Assembly (NCBI RefSeq): GCF_016031615.1
Contig: NZ_JACYXC010000002.1
Location: 1 to 64,000 of the forward strand
Direction: 5' to 3'
From: Streptomyces pactum
GTDB taxonomy: Bacteria; Actinomycetota; Actinomycetes; Streptomycetales; Streptomycetaceae
DNA: 64,000 nt
In this document: positions 29,781 through 38,516 of the stretch, piece after piece
How positions within the stretch are numbered: the first letter of the stretch is position 1
How the letters are laid out: each line of letters starts with the position of its first letter
Position numbers and translations under genes: made by a program
The notes under the pieces: model-generated
Database searches by the model: none
The model's input: only the letters and a program-made list of their open reading frames with translations
What the model was told of the DNA's origin: nothing

Positions 29781-30835
29781 CACTTCACCCGGTCCGGGTG
29801 GAGGGCGCGCGCGATCTCCCGGACCGTGTCGGCGCTGCGCACCCCGCCGATCGTGGTGCGCTCGGAGCCGATCCGCAGCAGCCGGTCCTCCCGCACCGCC
29901 GTGAGCCCCTTGGTGGCCGGGTGGTCCCGCAGGAACGCGGCGGCCTCGTCGAACGCCTTCCGGTTCGCCTCCGCGCCGCCCCGGTCACGCACCCCCAGCT
30001 GGATCCAGTCCGGGTTCGCGGCGACCACGTCCTCCCACCCCACACGCGTGAAGTCACCCTCGCAGCCGGCGAACACGTTGCGCCCGCCGGCCAGAGTGAT
30101 CACCGCGTTGGCGACCTGCCGGCCGCACACCGCCAGCGGCTGCTCGGTGCCCGCGTCGTAGTCGAAGAAGAAGTACGTCGGCCGCTCCGACCGCGCCACC
30201 CCGGCCAGCGCGGACCGCACCGCCCCGGTCTTCCGCCGCATGCCGGCGACGAGTTCGGCGGCGCGCGGGGAGGTGCCGGTGACCCGGCCCAGCTCCAGGA
30301 TGTCCTCCTCCACCTGGGACAGGTCGGTGCGTTCCCCGCGCAGCGAACCGGCGCACGCGGTGGAGCGCAGGTACACGTGCTTGATGCCGGCGGCCCGGAA
30401 CTCCTCCGGCCGCGGCCCGTCGACGCCCCCGCCCATGTTCCGCATCGACGAGAAGGTGTCCACGTACAGATCGGCGCCGGAGCCCAGCAGCCGCTCCTTG
30501 GCGATCACCGTACGGCCCAGCACCGGCACCCGGGCCGCCCGGTCCGCGAACGCCGCGGGCAGGGTACCCCTGCCGGGCGGGAAGCCGGTGCCGACGACCT
30601 TGTCCCCGGCCCCGAGCCAGAAGAGCATCTCCAGGCCGGCCGCGTTGCTGGTGACGATCTTCTCGGGGGGCCGGTGGAAGGTCGTCCTCCGGCCGTCGCA
30701 GTCGCTCACGGTGACCGGGTAGCCGGGCCGGTTGCCGTCGGCGGTGTCCGCCCGCCGCCCGTCGCCACCGCCGCCGCAGGCCGTGACGGACAGGGCGACG
30801 GCGGCCAGGACACCGCACAGGACGCGAGGGCGCAT
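29780..30835 (-). CDS. ABC importer substrate-binding lipoprotein, FecB/BtuF type
   Basis: The protein is 351 aa. The ATG at 30835 has GGAGAG just upstream. A lipoprotein signal is clear (MRPRVLCGVLAAVALSVTAC, with the lipobox cysteine at residue 20), followed by a Gly-rich linker. The mature part fits periplasmic binding proteins of the iron-complex and cobalamin group, with one domain early (IVTSNAAGLEMLFWLGAGDKVVG) and one late (WEDVVAANPDWIQLGVR). It should sit outside the cell, anchored in the membrane, and hand its metal complex to the permease whose start codon overlaps its stop. I looked for a DmdR/IdeR iron box upstream and did not see one, so iron control is unproven. Candidate ligands are siderophores, haem, cobalamin or another metallophore. 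Confidence 0.93.
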   Translation of the reverse strand: MRPRVLCGVLAAVALSVTACGGGGDGRRADTADGNRPGYPVTVSDCDGRRTTFHRPPEKIVTSNAAGLEMLFWLGAGDKVVGTGFPPGRGTLPAAFADRAARVPVLGRTVIAKERLLGSGADLYVDTFSSMRNMGGGVDGPRPEEFRAAGIKHVYLRSTACAGSLRGERTDLSQVEEDILELGRVTGTSPRAAELVAGMRRKTGAVRSALAGVARSERPTYFFFDYDAGTEQPLAVCGRQVANAVITLAGGRNVFAGCEGDFTRVGWEDVVAANPDWIQLGVRDRGGAEANRKAFDEAAAFLRDHPATKGLTAVREDRLLRIGSERTTIGGVRSADTVREIARALHPDRVK

Positions 30836-31317
30836 GGGACTCTCCAGGAAATCGACGGTCCACAGGCCCGCCGTCGCGGGCCCGGACCAGGTAGTCGGAC
30901 CGCGGCCCGGCCGGGTTCCCGCCCCGCCGCCCCGTTCCGCCGCCCCCGCCCGGAGGCCACCGTTCCGCCGTCCCTGCGCCGGGGTGCGTCGCCCGAACGG
31001 CCGCCTGGCCTGGCGCCCCGGTCGTCCCGGTCGGTGCCACCGGTCGTCCCCGTGGCCGGTGTCCCCGTTCGCCCCCGTGGCCGGTGTCCCCGGGCGTTCC
31101 GGTCGTCCCGGCCGGGGCACGGTCGCTTCCCGTCACCCCGGCAGGTGCCCCCGGTGTTCCGGTCACCGTGATGGTCCCGGCTCCTCCGCCCCTGTCGCGG
31201 GAGAGCGCCACCCGGCGCCGCCGGTGCCGCACGGGGGCCCGGCACCCGCTCGCCGAAACCGGGGATTCCCCGCAGTACCGCCTACGCTGCCCCCGTGCGG
31301 ACCGTGGAGGAGAGGCG
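30836..31317. promoter_or_regulatory. Divergent intergenic region upstream of the importer operon
   Basis: A 482-bp gap between the - strand importer operon and the + strand PIG-L gene; both promoters must lie here. It contains GC-rich near-direct repeats, for example CCCGTGGCCGGTGTCCCC twice between about 31050 and 31092. No iron box, riboswitch or clear promoter boxes were recognised. No gene seen. Confidence 0.5.
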
Positions 31318-32172
31318 ATGAGTACCGACGAGACCGACGGCGGCCGGGCGGCAGCGGGGGACGGCGACAGGCCGGGCGGCGACCGGACGGACGGCCCGGG
31401 CACCGGTGCGCGGCGGCCGGGCACGGAGGCCGCCCCGCCCCCGGCGGACCGGCTGCGGCCGATGCCCACCGACTGGCGGCGCGCGCTCGCCATCGTGGCG
31501 CACCCGGACGACCTGGAGTACGGGGCGTCCGCGGCGATCGCAACCTGGACCGACGAGGGCCGGGAGATCGGATATCTGCTGGCCACGGTGGGGGAGGCCG
31601 GGATCGACGGCATCGCGCCCGCGGAGTGCGGCCCGCTGCGCGTCCGCGAGCAACGGGCGAGTGCCGCGGAGGTCGGGGTGACCTCGGTGGAGTTCCTCGG
31701 GTACCCGGACGGCGTGATCGAGTACGGCACGGCGCTGCGCCGGGACTTCGCCGCCGCCATCCGCCGCCACCGGCCGGAACTGGTGATCACCCTCAACCAC
31801 CACGACACCTGGGGCGGCACCGCCTGGAACACCCCGGACCACCGGGCGGTGGGCCGGGCGGTGCTGGACGCGGTCGGGGACGCCGGCAACCGCTGGATCT
31901 TCCCCGAGCTGGCGGAGGAGGGGCTGAGCCCCTGGGACGGGGTCCGCCACGTGGCGGTGGCCGGCTCCCCGCACCCCACCCACGCGGTGGACGCCTCGGC
32001 CGGCGCCGAGCGGGCGGTACGGTCGCTGCTCGCCCACCGGACCTACATCGAGGCGCTCACCGACGAGGACCCCGAGCGGTACTGCCGGACGTTCCTGGAC
32101 GGCATGATGGCCGCGGCCGGCCGGCGGTTCGGTGGTCGGCCCGCGGTGGCCTTCGAGGTGTTCAGCCACTGA
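31318..32172 (+). CDS. PIG-L/LmbE family deacetylase
   Basis: The protein is 284 aa. The ATG at 31318 follows GGAGAGG. The first 45 residues are a low-complexity Gly/Asp/Arg tail. The zinc-binding motif AHPDDLEYG comes next, with the downstream partner DHRAVGRAV, the fingerprint of zinc-dependent N-deacetylases such as MshB, Mca and GlcNAc-PI deacetylase. Members act on N-acetylglucosaminyl groups of thiols, lipids or antibiotics, so a role in tailoring is possible but so is general metabolism. It has no signal peptide and should be cytosolic. Being alone between a - strand transporter operon and a convergent phosphatase, it gives no context clue to its substrate. Confidence 0.92.
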   Translation: MSTDETDGGRAAAGDGDRPGGDRTDGPGTGARRPGTEAAPPPADRLRPMPTDWRRALAIVAHPDDLEYGASAAIATWTDEGREIGYLLATVGEAGIDGIAPAECGPLRVREQRASAAEVGVTSVEFLGYPDGVIEYGTALRRDFAAAIRRHRPELVITLNHHDTWGGTAWNTPDHRAVGRAVLDAVGDAGNRWIFPELAEEGLSPWDGVRHVAVAGSPHPTHAVDASAGAERAVRSLLAHRTYIEALTDEDPERYCRTFLDGMMAAAGRRFGGRPAVAFEVFSH

Positions 32173-32524
32173 GGCCGGCCCGGCCGCGGGAAGGTGCCGG
32201 CCGCGGGAAGGTGCCGAGCCGCCGGGGAGGTGGCAGCCGCCCGGGCGGCGAGACCGCCGCGCGAACCGCCGGAGCCGACGGGACCCCGCCGGCCGCCGCG
32301 TCGCCAGAGCCACGGAACCCGCCGGGGCGGCCGGCCCCCGGCGCCTGCCGCGCGCCCGGGTGCCGCTCGGCCCCACGGCAGGCCGCGCCGTGGCGGGTGC
32401 CGCGAGCACGGCAGGGAAGCCACCGGCCGGTGGCTTCCGGCGGGCGAGGGCGGGCCGGGGCCCGGCGCGGGCGGCCGGAACCCGGTGGGGACGAATGGGC
32501 CGGGGGTCGTACGGCTCGGCCGGG

Positions 32525-32549
32525 CGTACGGGGCGTCCAGCCCCGTACG
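32525..32549. terminator. 10-bp stem hairpin between convergent genes
   Basis: CGTACGGGGC (32525-32534) and GCCCCGTACG (32540-32549) are exact reverse complements around a 5-base loop. The hairpin lies in the 511-bp gap between the PIG-L gene (+) and the phosphatase gene (-), a plausible bidirectional terminator. The rest of the gap (32173-32683) holds GC-rich short repeats, such as CGGCCGCGGGAAGGTGCCG twice near 32181-32217, and no gene that I can see. Confidence 0.7.
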
Positions 32550-32683
32550 AAGACCGGGGCCCGGGCGTACGGGGTGTCCGCAGCCGTGTAGAGACGACGG
32601 CCAGGGCCCGGTGGCGGTTCGGCGGGGCCGGGTGACGGGATGGCGGGCGCGGCAGGACGCGCCGGTGCGCCCCCGCGGCCCGC

Positions 32684-33829
32684 TCACCGCCGCGTACGCT
32701 CCACCACCAGCACCGCGGCGTCGTCCTGAAGCCGGCCGCGGGTGTGGACGTCGAGGTCCGCACGGAGCCGGTCCAGCAGCTCCGGCGTGGACAGCGCCGC
32801 CCATCCGCCGAGCCGTTCGGCCAGCGGGTAGAACGTGCCGTCCGGGGCGCGCGCCTCGGTCACCCCGTCCGTGCAGGTGAACACCCGCGCGTCCGCCGGG
32901 AGGGCCAGGTGCTGCACCGTCCGGGGCCGGTCCACCAGCTCGCCCAGACCCAGCGGCAGCCCCGGTTCGGCCGGCTCCAGCTCGCTGACGCGGCCGTCCG
33001 ACTCGATCAGGTACGGGATGAGGTGTCCGCAGTCCACCAGGGTCACCGGCACCACCGGCCCCTCCGCCACGGTCTCGCCGCCGGGCACCGCGAGCACCAG
33101 CGCGGTGACGAACCGCTCCTGATCCTCCGGGCCGCCCTGCGCGTCCGACGCCGTGGCCCCCCGCCGGGTGCTGGACCGCGCGTACCGGCGCAGGCCCTGT
33201 TCCATCGCGCTCACCGCGTCCACCAGGCGGGGCCGGTAGTACGCCGCTTCCCGGAAGGCGGTCAGCACCGCGGCCCCCGCCCCCAGGGCACGCAGCCCCT
33301 TGCCCTGCACGTCCCCGATGAGCACCCGGGTGCCGTAGGGGGTCTCCACCACCTCGTAGATGTCACCGCCGACCAGGGCGTCCTGCTGGGCGGAGACGTA
33401 GAAGCCGTCCACCGTCACCTCGGGGCTGCGCAGCGGCAACTGGCGCAGCAGGGCGCGCTGGGCCGCCTCGCCGGTGATCCGGAGCCGGTCCAGCAGGGCG
33501 TCCCGCTCCCGGAGCAGCCGCGCGACGGCCACACTGGCGCCGGCCAGCAGGGCGTTGCCCACGATGGCGGAGATCCGGTTGACGGCCTGCGGGTCGTCCG
33601 GCACCACGCCGCTCAGCACCACCATGACCAGGAAGTCCACCACGGCGAGCACCACGGTCTGCCGGAAGGTGCACAGCGCGGCCGCCGCCAGCGGGGCCAC
33701 GGCCGCGTACACGTCGAGCCGGATGGACTGCGGGGTGAGCAGGTCGATGACCACGGCCAGCGCGATGTAGCCCAGCAGGGCGATGAAGAGGCTGGTCGTA
33801 TGGGCGCGGGCGCGGACCCTGAACGGCAC
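32684..33829 (-). CDS. Membrane-anchored SpoIIE-type PP2C phosphatase
   Basis: About 381 aa from the GTG at 33829; the start is uncertain, since no ATG precedes the first helix. The N-terminal third has four hydrophobic segments (LFIALLGYIALAVVIDLL, VYAAVAPLAAAALCTF, VVLAVVDFLVMVVLSGVV, IVGNALLAGASVAVARLL). A short helical linker leads into a SpoIIE domain. Metal-binding and core motifs are visible: GGDIYEVVE, IGDVQGKGLRALG, FTCTDGVTEARAPDG and LQDDAAVLVVE. Such enzymes dephosphorylate anti-sigma-factor antagonists and are abundant in Streptomyces, where they help control stress sigma factors. No partner anti-sigma or antagonist gene lies next to it, and nothing ties it to the biosynthetic genes. 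Confidence 0.9.
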   Translation of the reverse strand: MPFRVRARAHTTSLFIALLGYIALAVVIDLLTPQSIRLDVYAAVAPLAAAALCTFRQTVVLAVVDFLVMVVLSGVVPDDPQAVNRISAIVGNALLAGASVAVARLLRERDALLDRLRITGEAAQRALLRQLPLRSPEVTVDGFYVSAQQDALVGGDIYEVVETPYGTRVLIGDVQGKGLRALGAGAAVLTAFREAAYYRPRLVDAVSAMEQGLRRYARSSTRRGATASDAQGGPEDQERFVTALVLAVPGGETVAEGPVVPVTLVDCGHLIPYLIESDGRVSELEPAEPGLPLGLGELVDRPRTVQHLALPADARVFTCTDGVTEARAPDGTFYPLAERLGGWAALSTPELLDRLRADLDVHTRGRLQDDAAVLVVERTRR

Positions 33830-34445
33830 GGTGAGCGGGAACCTCCGCGTCCGTAGCGGCGGGGGAACGGGGACACGTTCAGGCTCGCACGCCTCCCTGG
33901 GGCCTGCTACCCAGGCGGCGGGCCGACCGCCCCGGTCCGCCCGCCCCCTCCGCGCGACGGACCCGCGGGCCGCCGCCACGGGCCATCTCCCCGCCCGACC
34001 GCCGGCGGGCCGTCGGCAGAGCCGTCGACGGGGCCGACGGGGCGAAGGGGGCGAGCAGGCCGCCGACCGGGCCGGCGGGCCGGCGGACCGCCGCGCCGCG
34101 GGATGCCCCGCGCCGTGCCGTGTGACGCTCGCCCCACCCCGCGTTCGCCGTGCCGTGTGACGCCCGCCCCACCCGGCCCGGTCCGCGGGGGAACCGGGCG
34201 GTGACGGAACGGTGCGTTCCGGGGTGCTTCGTACGGGTACGCGTACAGCGGGCGGATTCCCACCGATGATCACTGGACCAGTGACGGAACGCCGTCCATC
34301 GGGCATACTCCAACCGGCCACAGCCGCAGGTCACCCCTGGTCCGAGATCCGGTCCGGGACAGGACCGGCTGGGTGCCCCGACCGCGGCGCCGCCACACCC
34401 AGGGCCCGCGCCGTCCAGCCCCCGACCCAGGAGGAGAGCGCCGCT
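33830..34445. promoter_or_regulatory. Divergent region with repeats and a perfect palindrome upstream of the acyl-CoA dehydrogenase
   Basis: A 616-bp gap. A 28-bp direct repeat, one mismatch, occurs at 34112-34139 and 34147-34174. An inverted repeat TCACTGG-A-CCAGTGA sits at 34270-34284, about 160 bp before the acyl-CoA dehydrogenase, and looks like the operator of a dimeric repressor. The regulator is unknown. No gene seen. Confidence 0.6.
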
Positions 34446-35618
34446 ATGACCGAGCACGGCCGGCAGCCGGTGGAACGCCAGCTGCCCACCGAGGAAGCCC
34501 GTGACCTGATCTCGCTCGTGCGCGAGCTGGCCGAGCGGGAGATCGCGCCGCGGGCCGCCGAGGAGGAGGCCGCCGGTCGGTTCCCGCGCGACCTGTTCCG
34601 CCTGCTCTCCGACTCCGGGCTGCTGGGCCTGCCGTACCCGGAGAAGTTCGGCGGCGGCGACCAGCCCTACGAGGTCTACCTCCAGGTGCTGGAGGAGCTG
34701 GCCGCCGCCCGGCTCACCGTGGGGCTCGGGGTCAGCGTCCACACCCTGGCGTGTCACGCGCTCGCCACCTTCGGCACCGAGGAACAGCGCACCGAGCACC
34801 TGCCGGACATGCTCGGCGGGGGGCTGCTGGGCGCCTACTGCCTCTCCGAGCCCGCCTCCGGCTCCGACGCGGCCAGCCTGCGCACCCGCGCGGTGCGGGA
34901 CGGCGACGACTGGGTCCTGAACGGCACCAAGGCCTGGATCACCCACGGCGGCGTCGCCGACTTCTACACCGTGCTCGCCCGCACCGGAGGGGAGGGGCCG
35001 CGCGGAGTCACCGCGTTCCTGGTCCCCGGCGACGCCGAGGGGCTCTCGGCGGCCGCCCCGGAGCGCAAGATGGGGATGAACGGGTCGCCCACCGCGCAGC
35101 TGCACTTCGACGGGGTGCGCGTCCCCGACGCCCGGCGGCTGGGTGACGAGGGGCAGGGCTTCACCGTCGCGCTGGCCGCCCTGGACGCCGGCCGCCTGGG
35201 CATCGCCGCCTGCGCCCTCGGAGTGGCCCAGGCCGCGCTCGACGAGGCCGTGGCCTACGTGGCGGAGCGCCGCCAGTTCGGCCGTCCCATCGGCGACTTC
35301 CAGGGCCTGCGCTTCATGCTGGCCGACATGGCCACCCAGATCGAGGCCGGCCGAGCGCTCTACCTGGGGGCCGCCCGGCGCCGGGACGCCGGCCTGCCCT
35401 ACGCCAAGCAGGCCGCGATGGCCAAGCTGTTCTGCACCGACACCGCGATGCGGGTGACCACCGACGCCGTCCAGCTCCTGGGCGGGTACGGCTACACCGT
35501 GGACTTCCCGGTCGAGCGGTACATGCGCGAGGCCAAGGTGCTCCAGATCGTCGAGGGCACCAACCAGATCCAGCGGGTGGTCATCGGCCGCCACCTGGTC
35601 GGCCCCGAGAGCCGCTGA
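34446..35618 (+). CDS. Acyl-CoA dehydrogenase
   Basis: The protein is 390 aa, the normal length. The ATG at 34446 follows AGGAGGAGAG. The fold is complete: N-terminal helical domain, FAD-contact motif CLSEPASGSD near 130-145, middle beta domain, and the C-terminal helical domain with RRQFGRPIGDFQ and LLGGYGYTVDFPVERYMREAK. The catalytic base is the Glu in IVEGTNQIQ. It would oxidise an acyl-CoA (or acyl-carrier) to the 2,3-enoyl form with FAD and pass electrons to ETF. It stands alone, with a palindromic candidate operator upstream. It could belong to fatty or branched-chain acid breakdown, or could desaturate an acyl starter for the NRPS; the sequence alone does not decide. Confidence 0.94.
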   Translation: MTEHGRQPVERQLPTEEARDLISLVRELAEREIAPRAAEEEAAGRFPRDLFRLLSDSGLLGLPYPEKFGGGDQPYEVYLQVLEELAAARLTVGLGVSVHTLACHALATFGTEEQRTEHLPDMLGGGLLGAYCLSEPASGSDAASLRTRAVRDGDDWVLNGTKAWITHGGVADFYTVLARTGGEGPRGVTAFLVPGDAEGLSAAAPERKMGMNGSPTAQLHFDGVRVPDARRLGDEGQGFTVALAALDAGRLGIAACALGVAQAALDEAVAYVAERRQFGRPIGDFQGLRFMLADMATQIEAGRALYLGAARRRDAGLPYAKQAAMAKLFCTDTAMRVTTDAVQLLGGYGYTVDFPVERYMREAKVLQIVEGTNQIQRVVIGRHLVGPESR

Positions 35619-35855
35619 CCCCACCGGCCGGCCGGTACCGCACCGGCCGGCCCCGCGCCGCCCGGCGTCCCCCGCGGGCCGGTGACCGCGCAGGTCCGGG
35701 TCCCACCGCCCGGCGGTCGTTACCCCGGGTGGCCGTCCCCCTCGGGCCGTCGCCGCCTGCCGGCGTCTCACCCGGCGGCTTCTCACCCAGGGCCCCGGGG
35801 ACGGCCACGGCACGGACGCGAGACCCTGGTACGGGCGGACGCCCGCGGAGCCGAA

Positions 35856-35931
35856 TCCCCCGGTACGCGGGCACACCCCGGTACGGAGCCGGATCCCCCG
35901 GTACGCGGCCGCACCCCGGTACGGAGCCGGA
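35856..35931. repeat. Two tandem 38-bp repeats
   Basis: Copies at 35856-35893 and 35894-35931 differ at only a few bases. Each contains CCCCGGTACG twice. They lie in a 568-bp gap (35619-36186) with no recognisable gene. Function unknown. Confidence 0.85.
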
Positions 35932-36186
35932 GCACCGGGGGAGAGCCGGCCGCCGCCGGCCCGCCCCCCCGGCCACCGGTCCGCCCCGCGCACCGGTCCG
36001 GGCCGCGGGGTCCTCCGGCGCCCGCACCGCTTTCACGGCCTGTTCAGCTCTCCGCCCCGGCGGGTCGCACGGCCCGCTCACCGGGTCCTCCCAGACTGGT
36101 GGGTTCCACGTCCCCCGTCCCCGGTGGCGGCGGGCCCACCGCCGGCCGCCACCGGGGACGCCGACCGAGTACCTCCTGGAGGACCC

Positions 36187-37080
36187 GTGTCCGCTTCCCG
36201 GTTCAGCCGTCGCCGCGGTCTCGCCGCCGCGACGGCCGCCGCGCTCACCCTGCCGGCCGCCACCCGCCTCTCCGGAACCGCCCACGCGGCGTCCGGCGGT
36301 CGCCGGCCGCTGCACGCCATGACCTTCAACCTCCGCTTCGCCTCCGACACCCCGCCCCACACCTGGGCCGAGCGGCGTCCCGTGATGCGGGAGCTGCTGC
36401 GCCGCGAGGAACCCCATCTGCTCGGTACCCAGGAGGGTCTGTACGGGCAGCTCCGCGACATGCACGCGGATCTGGGGCCGCGTTACGACTGGCTCGGCAC
36501 CGGCCGGGCCGGGGGAAGCCGCGACGAGTTCATGGCCGTCTTCTACGACACCGAACGGCTGGAGCCCCTGGAGTACGACCACTTCTGGCTCTCCGACACC
36601 CCGTACGTCATCGGCTCAAACACCTGGGGCGCGGCGGTGGTGCGCATGGTGACCTGGGTGCGGTTCCGCGACCGGCGCGGCGGTGGGCAGTTCTACGCCC
36701 TCAACACCCATCTGGACCACCGCAGCCAGCCGGCCCGGGAACGCTCGGCCGCGCTGATCACCGAGCGGCTGCGCGGGCTCGACCCGGCGCTGCCGCGCGT
36801 CGTCACCGGTGACTTCAACGTCCCCGCGCACGGCAACCCGGTCCATGACACGCTGCTGGGCGGCGGGGCGCTGGTGGACACCTGGGACGTCGCGGACCGG
36901 CGCGGGCCGCAGTACGCCACCTTCCACGGCTACCGGCCGCTGGTGCCGGGCGGGGACCGGATCGACTGGATCCTCACCTCCCCGGCGGTCCGCACCCGCT
37001 ACGCGGCTGTCAGCACCTACTCCCGAGGCGGTCAGTTCCCCAGCGACCACCTGCCGGTGCGGGCGGTGCTGGAGTTCTGA
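36187..37080 (+). CDS. Secreted endonuclease/exonuclease/phosphatase family hydrolase
   Basis: The protein is 297 aa. The GTG at 36187 follows CTGGAGGACCC. The N-terminus is a twin-arginine signal (SRFSRRRGLAAATAAALTLP), ending near HAASGG. The mature enzyme has the metal-dependent EEP fold markers in order: MTFNLRF, GTQEG (metal-binding Glu), NTHLDH, GDFNVPAHGNPVHD, DWIL and the final SDHLPV with the catalytic His. Relatives hydrolyse nucleic acids, sphingomyelin, inositol phosphates or other phosphodiesters outside the cell; the exact substrate cannot be inferred. It appears monocistronic and is followed by a strong hairpin. Nothing links it directly to the neighbouring assembly lines. Confidence 0.92.
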   Translation: MSASRFSRRRGLAAATAAALTLPAATRLSGTAHAASGGRRPLHAMTFNLRFASDTPPHTWAERRPVMRELLRREEPHLLGTQEGLYGQLRDMHADLGPRYDWLGTGRAGGSRDEFMAVFYDTERLEPLEYDHFWLSDTPYVIGSNTWGAAVVRMVTWVRFRDRRGGGQFYALNTHLDHRSQPARERSAALITERLRGLDPALPRVVTGDFNVPAHGNPVHDTLLGGGALVDTWDVADRRGPQYATFHGYRPLVPGGDRIDWILTSPAVRTRYAAVSTYSRGGQFPSDHLPVRAVLEF

Positions 37081-37145
37081 CGCGCCGCGGCGGCACCCGC
37101 ATCCGGGCCCGGGACCCGGACCGGCGACGCGGACCCGGAGACCAC

Positions 37146-37179
37146 CCGGCGCACGGTGCGGCCCCGCACCGTGCGCCGG
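37146..37179 (+). terminator. Perfect 16-bp stem hairpin after the EEP hydrolase gene
   Basis: Bases 37146-37161 and 37164-37179 are exact reverse complements separated by only CC, so in RNA the innermost pairs would open to form the loop. It starts 66 bp after the stop codon of the hydrolase. Confidence 0.8.
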
Positions 37180-37672
37180 ATCGCGTCCCCGGCCGGCGGC
37201 CGCTCCTGCAGGTATGGCACCGCACCGGACGTCCGGGGCCGTCGTGCCGCCGGGGTGAACCCGGCCCCGTCGGCGGCCCCACCGGGCCGGCATGTGCCGC
37301 CCCCGCGTGCGGGCACGCCGGAGCGCCGCTCCCGCCGGACGCCCCGGCCGGGACGGAGCCGGGCAGCGCCGAGGGGGGACCGGAAAAGGGCAGCCGGAAA
37401 CCCGCCGCTGCCCCGGAAGCGGGGAGACGCCGCGAGGGCGAACCCGCCCGGGGCACCCTCCGCGCCGCCGCGTCGGAGGATGCCCGGAACAGATCCGTAC
37501 GCCCCAGGCGGAGGAACCGGGCGTGACAATGCACTCACCCCGCGGCATTCGAGGATCGCACGGCTGCCTCGGTACGGTGGCTGGGGCTCCGCCTCAAAAG
37601 ACTGTCCATATAAGGACATTGATGTGATGGCCCCGGAAGAACGACAGAAATGAAAGGCGGAGTGCCGGTGAT
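37180..37672. other. Non-coding gap before the convergent MbtH gene
   Basis: No supported gene. The last 100 bases are notably more AT-rich and contain an inverted repeat TGTCC-ATATAA-GGACA at 37603-37618. It could be a regulatory or terminator element, or the scar of a lost mobile element; I recognise no transposase remnant. Confidence 0.5.
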
Positions 37673-37891
37673 TCAGCCGGCGGCGTTTTCCATTGCCGCG
37701 ACAAGACTCTTGGGGCGCATATCGGTCCAGTTCTCGTTGATGTAGTCCAGGCAGGCCTGCCGGGTGTCCTCGCCGTGGACGACGGTCCAGCCCTGCGGAA
37801 CCTCGGAGAAGGCCGGCCACAGGGAATGCTGTCCCTCGTCGTTGACGAGCACGAAGTAGCTTGCGTCCGGGTTCTCGAACGGATTGCTCAT
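37673..37891 (-). CDS. MbtH-like NRPS accessory protein
   Basis: The protein is 72 aa. The ATG at 37891 has GAAAGGAA upstream; a longer frame upstream lacks coding character. The whole MbtH signature is present: NPFENPDASYFVLVNDEGQ, then SLWPAF, PQGWTVVHG, R..CLDYINENW and TDMRPKSL. MbtH proteins bind adenylation domains in the cytosol and are often needed for their solubility and activity. With six A domains and no other MbtH in the window, this one probably serves all three NRPS proteins. It is unusual in being divergent from the NRPS operon rather than inside it, so it has its own promoter in the shared 625-bp gap. Confidence 0.96.
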   Translation of the reverse strand: MSNPFENPDASYFVLVNDEGQHSLWPAFSEVPQGWTVVHGEDTRQACLDYINENWTDMRPKSLVAAMENAAG

Positions 37892-38516
37892 GAGAGTTCC
37901 TTTCACCATGCGTGATTCGCTGTGACCGGCACGCCGGGCGCCGGCGTCCGGCGTGCGGTGGGCGCCCGACCAGCGGCCTTCACCCGGCGACCGCCGATCG
38001 ACGGCCGCCGCGCCGAGGTGGGGGCATGCGCGGAGGATGGGGCCGGCGGCGGGGGCGTCCGCCTTCCACGGCCGCACGACATCAGGTCGCACACTACGGC
38101 GCCACCGTTCGGTGCTGACAACTCGCCGGACAGGAAGAAGCCATTCGGCCAGATGGCCGGGAATGAATGGGACAACGGCTGGCCACTTCCTGTCACGGGT
38201 GTCTCAGGGGTGACCGCCCGGGCGTTCCCGAGTCAATTCGGGCGAATGTGCATGTATATGGCAGCAGTTCTCCCTGTCTGTGGAAATGGCGTTATCGGGG
38301 CCGAGTCAGCAAGCTGCCACGTCGTCACTCCCGGTATCCGTCTGATGCCCCGGAATTCTGTTGCCGATGCCACACTTCGATGCGCGGACTTGCAGGAAGC
38401 TGCTGACGGCATCAATTTTTTTGGCCTTATGGCCGGGAGTTGTTGTTCCCTCAGGTCGTCCTGCCACCGCACGATGACGGAAGCGTGCCGCGCCATAGAA
38501 GCGAGTGTGAAGAGAA
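37892..38516. promoter_or_regulatory. AT-richer divergent control region of the MbtH and NRPS genes
   Basis: A 625-bp gap. From about 38100 to 38516 the base composition drops well below that of the flanking genes, with stretches such as GCATGTATATGG near 38250-38265 and CATCAATTTTTTTGGCC near 38410-38425. Both promoters should lie here. No operator or -10/-35 pair can be fixed by eye. A 200-codon open frame covering it has no coding character. Confidence 0.55.

Noticed and set aside
29124..29783. 219-codon - strand frame as a separate gene
   Set aside because: Only its first 40 or so codons make sense, as the N-terminus of the frameshifted permease; the rest is an out-of-frame shadow.
30836..31317. 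Iron box or cobalamin riboswitch upstream of the importer
   Set aside because: I looked for a TTAGGTTAGGC-like palindrome and a B12 box and saw neither.
37603..37618. Insertion sequence terminal repeat
   Set aside because: A single short inverted repeat with no partner, no target duplication and no transposase remnant is not enough.
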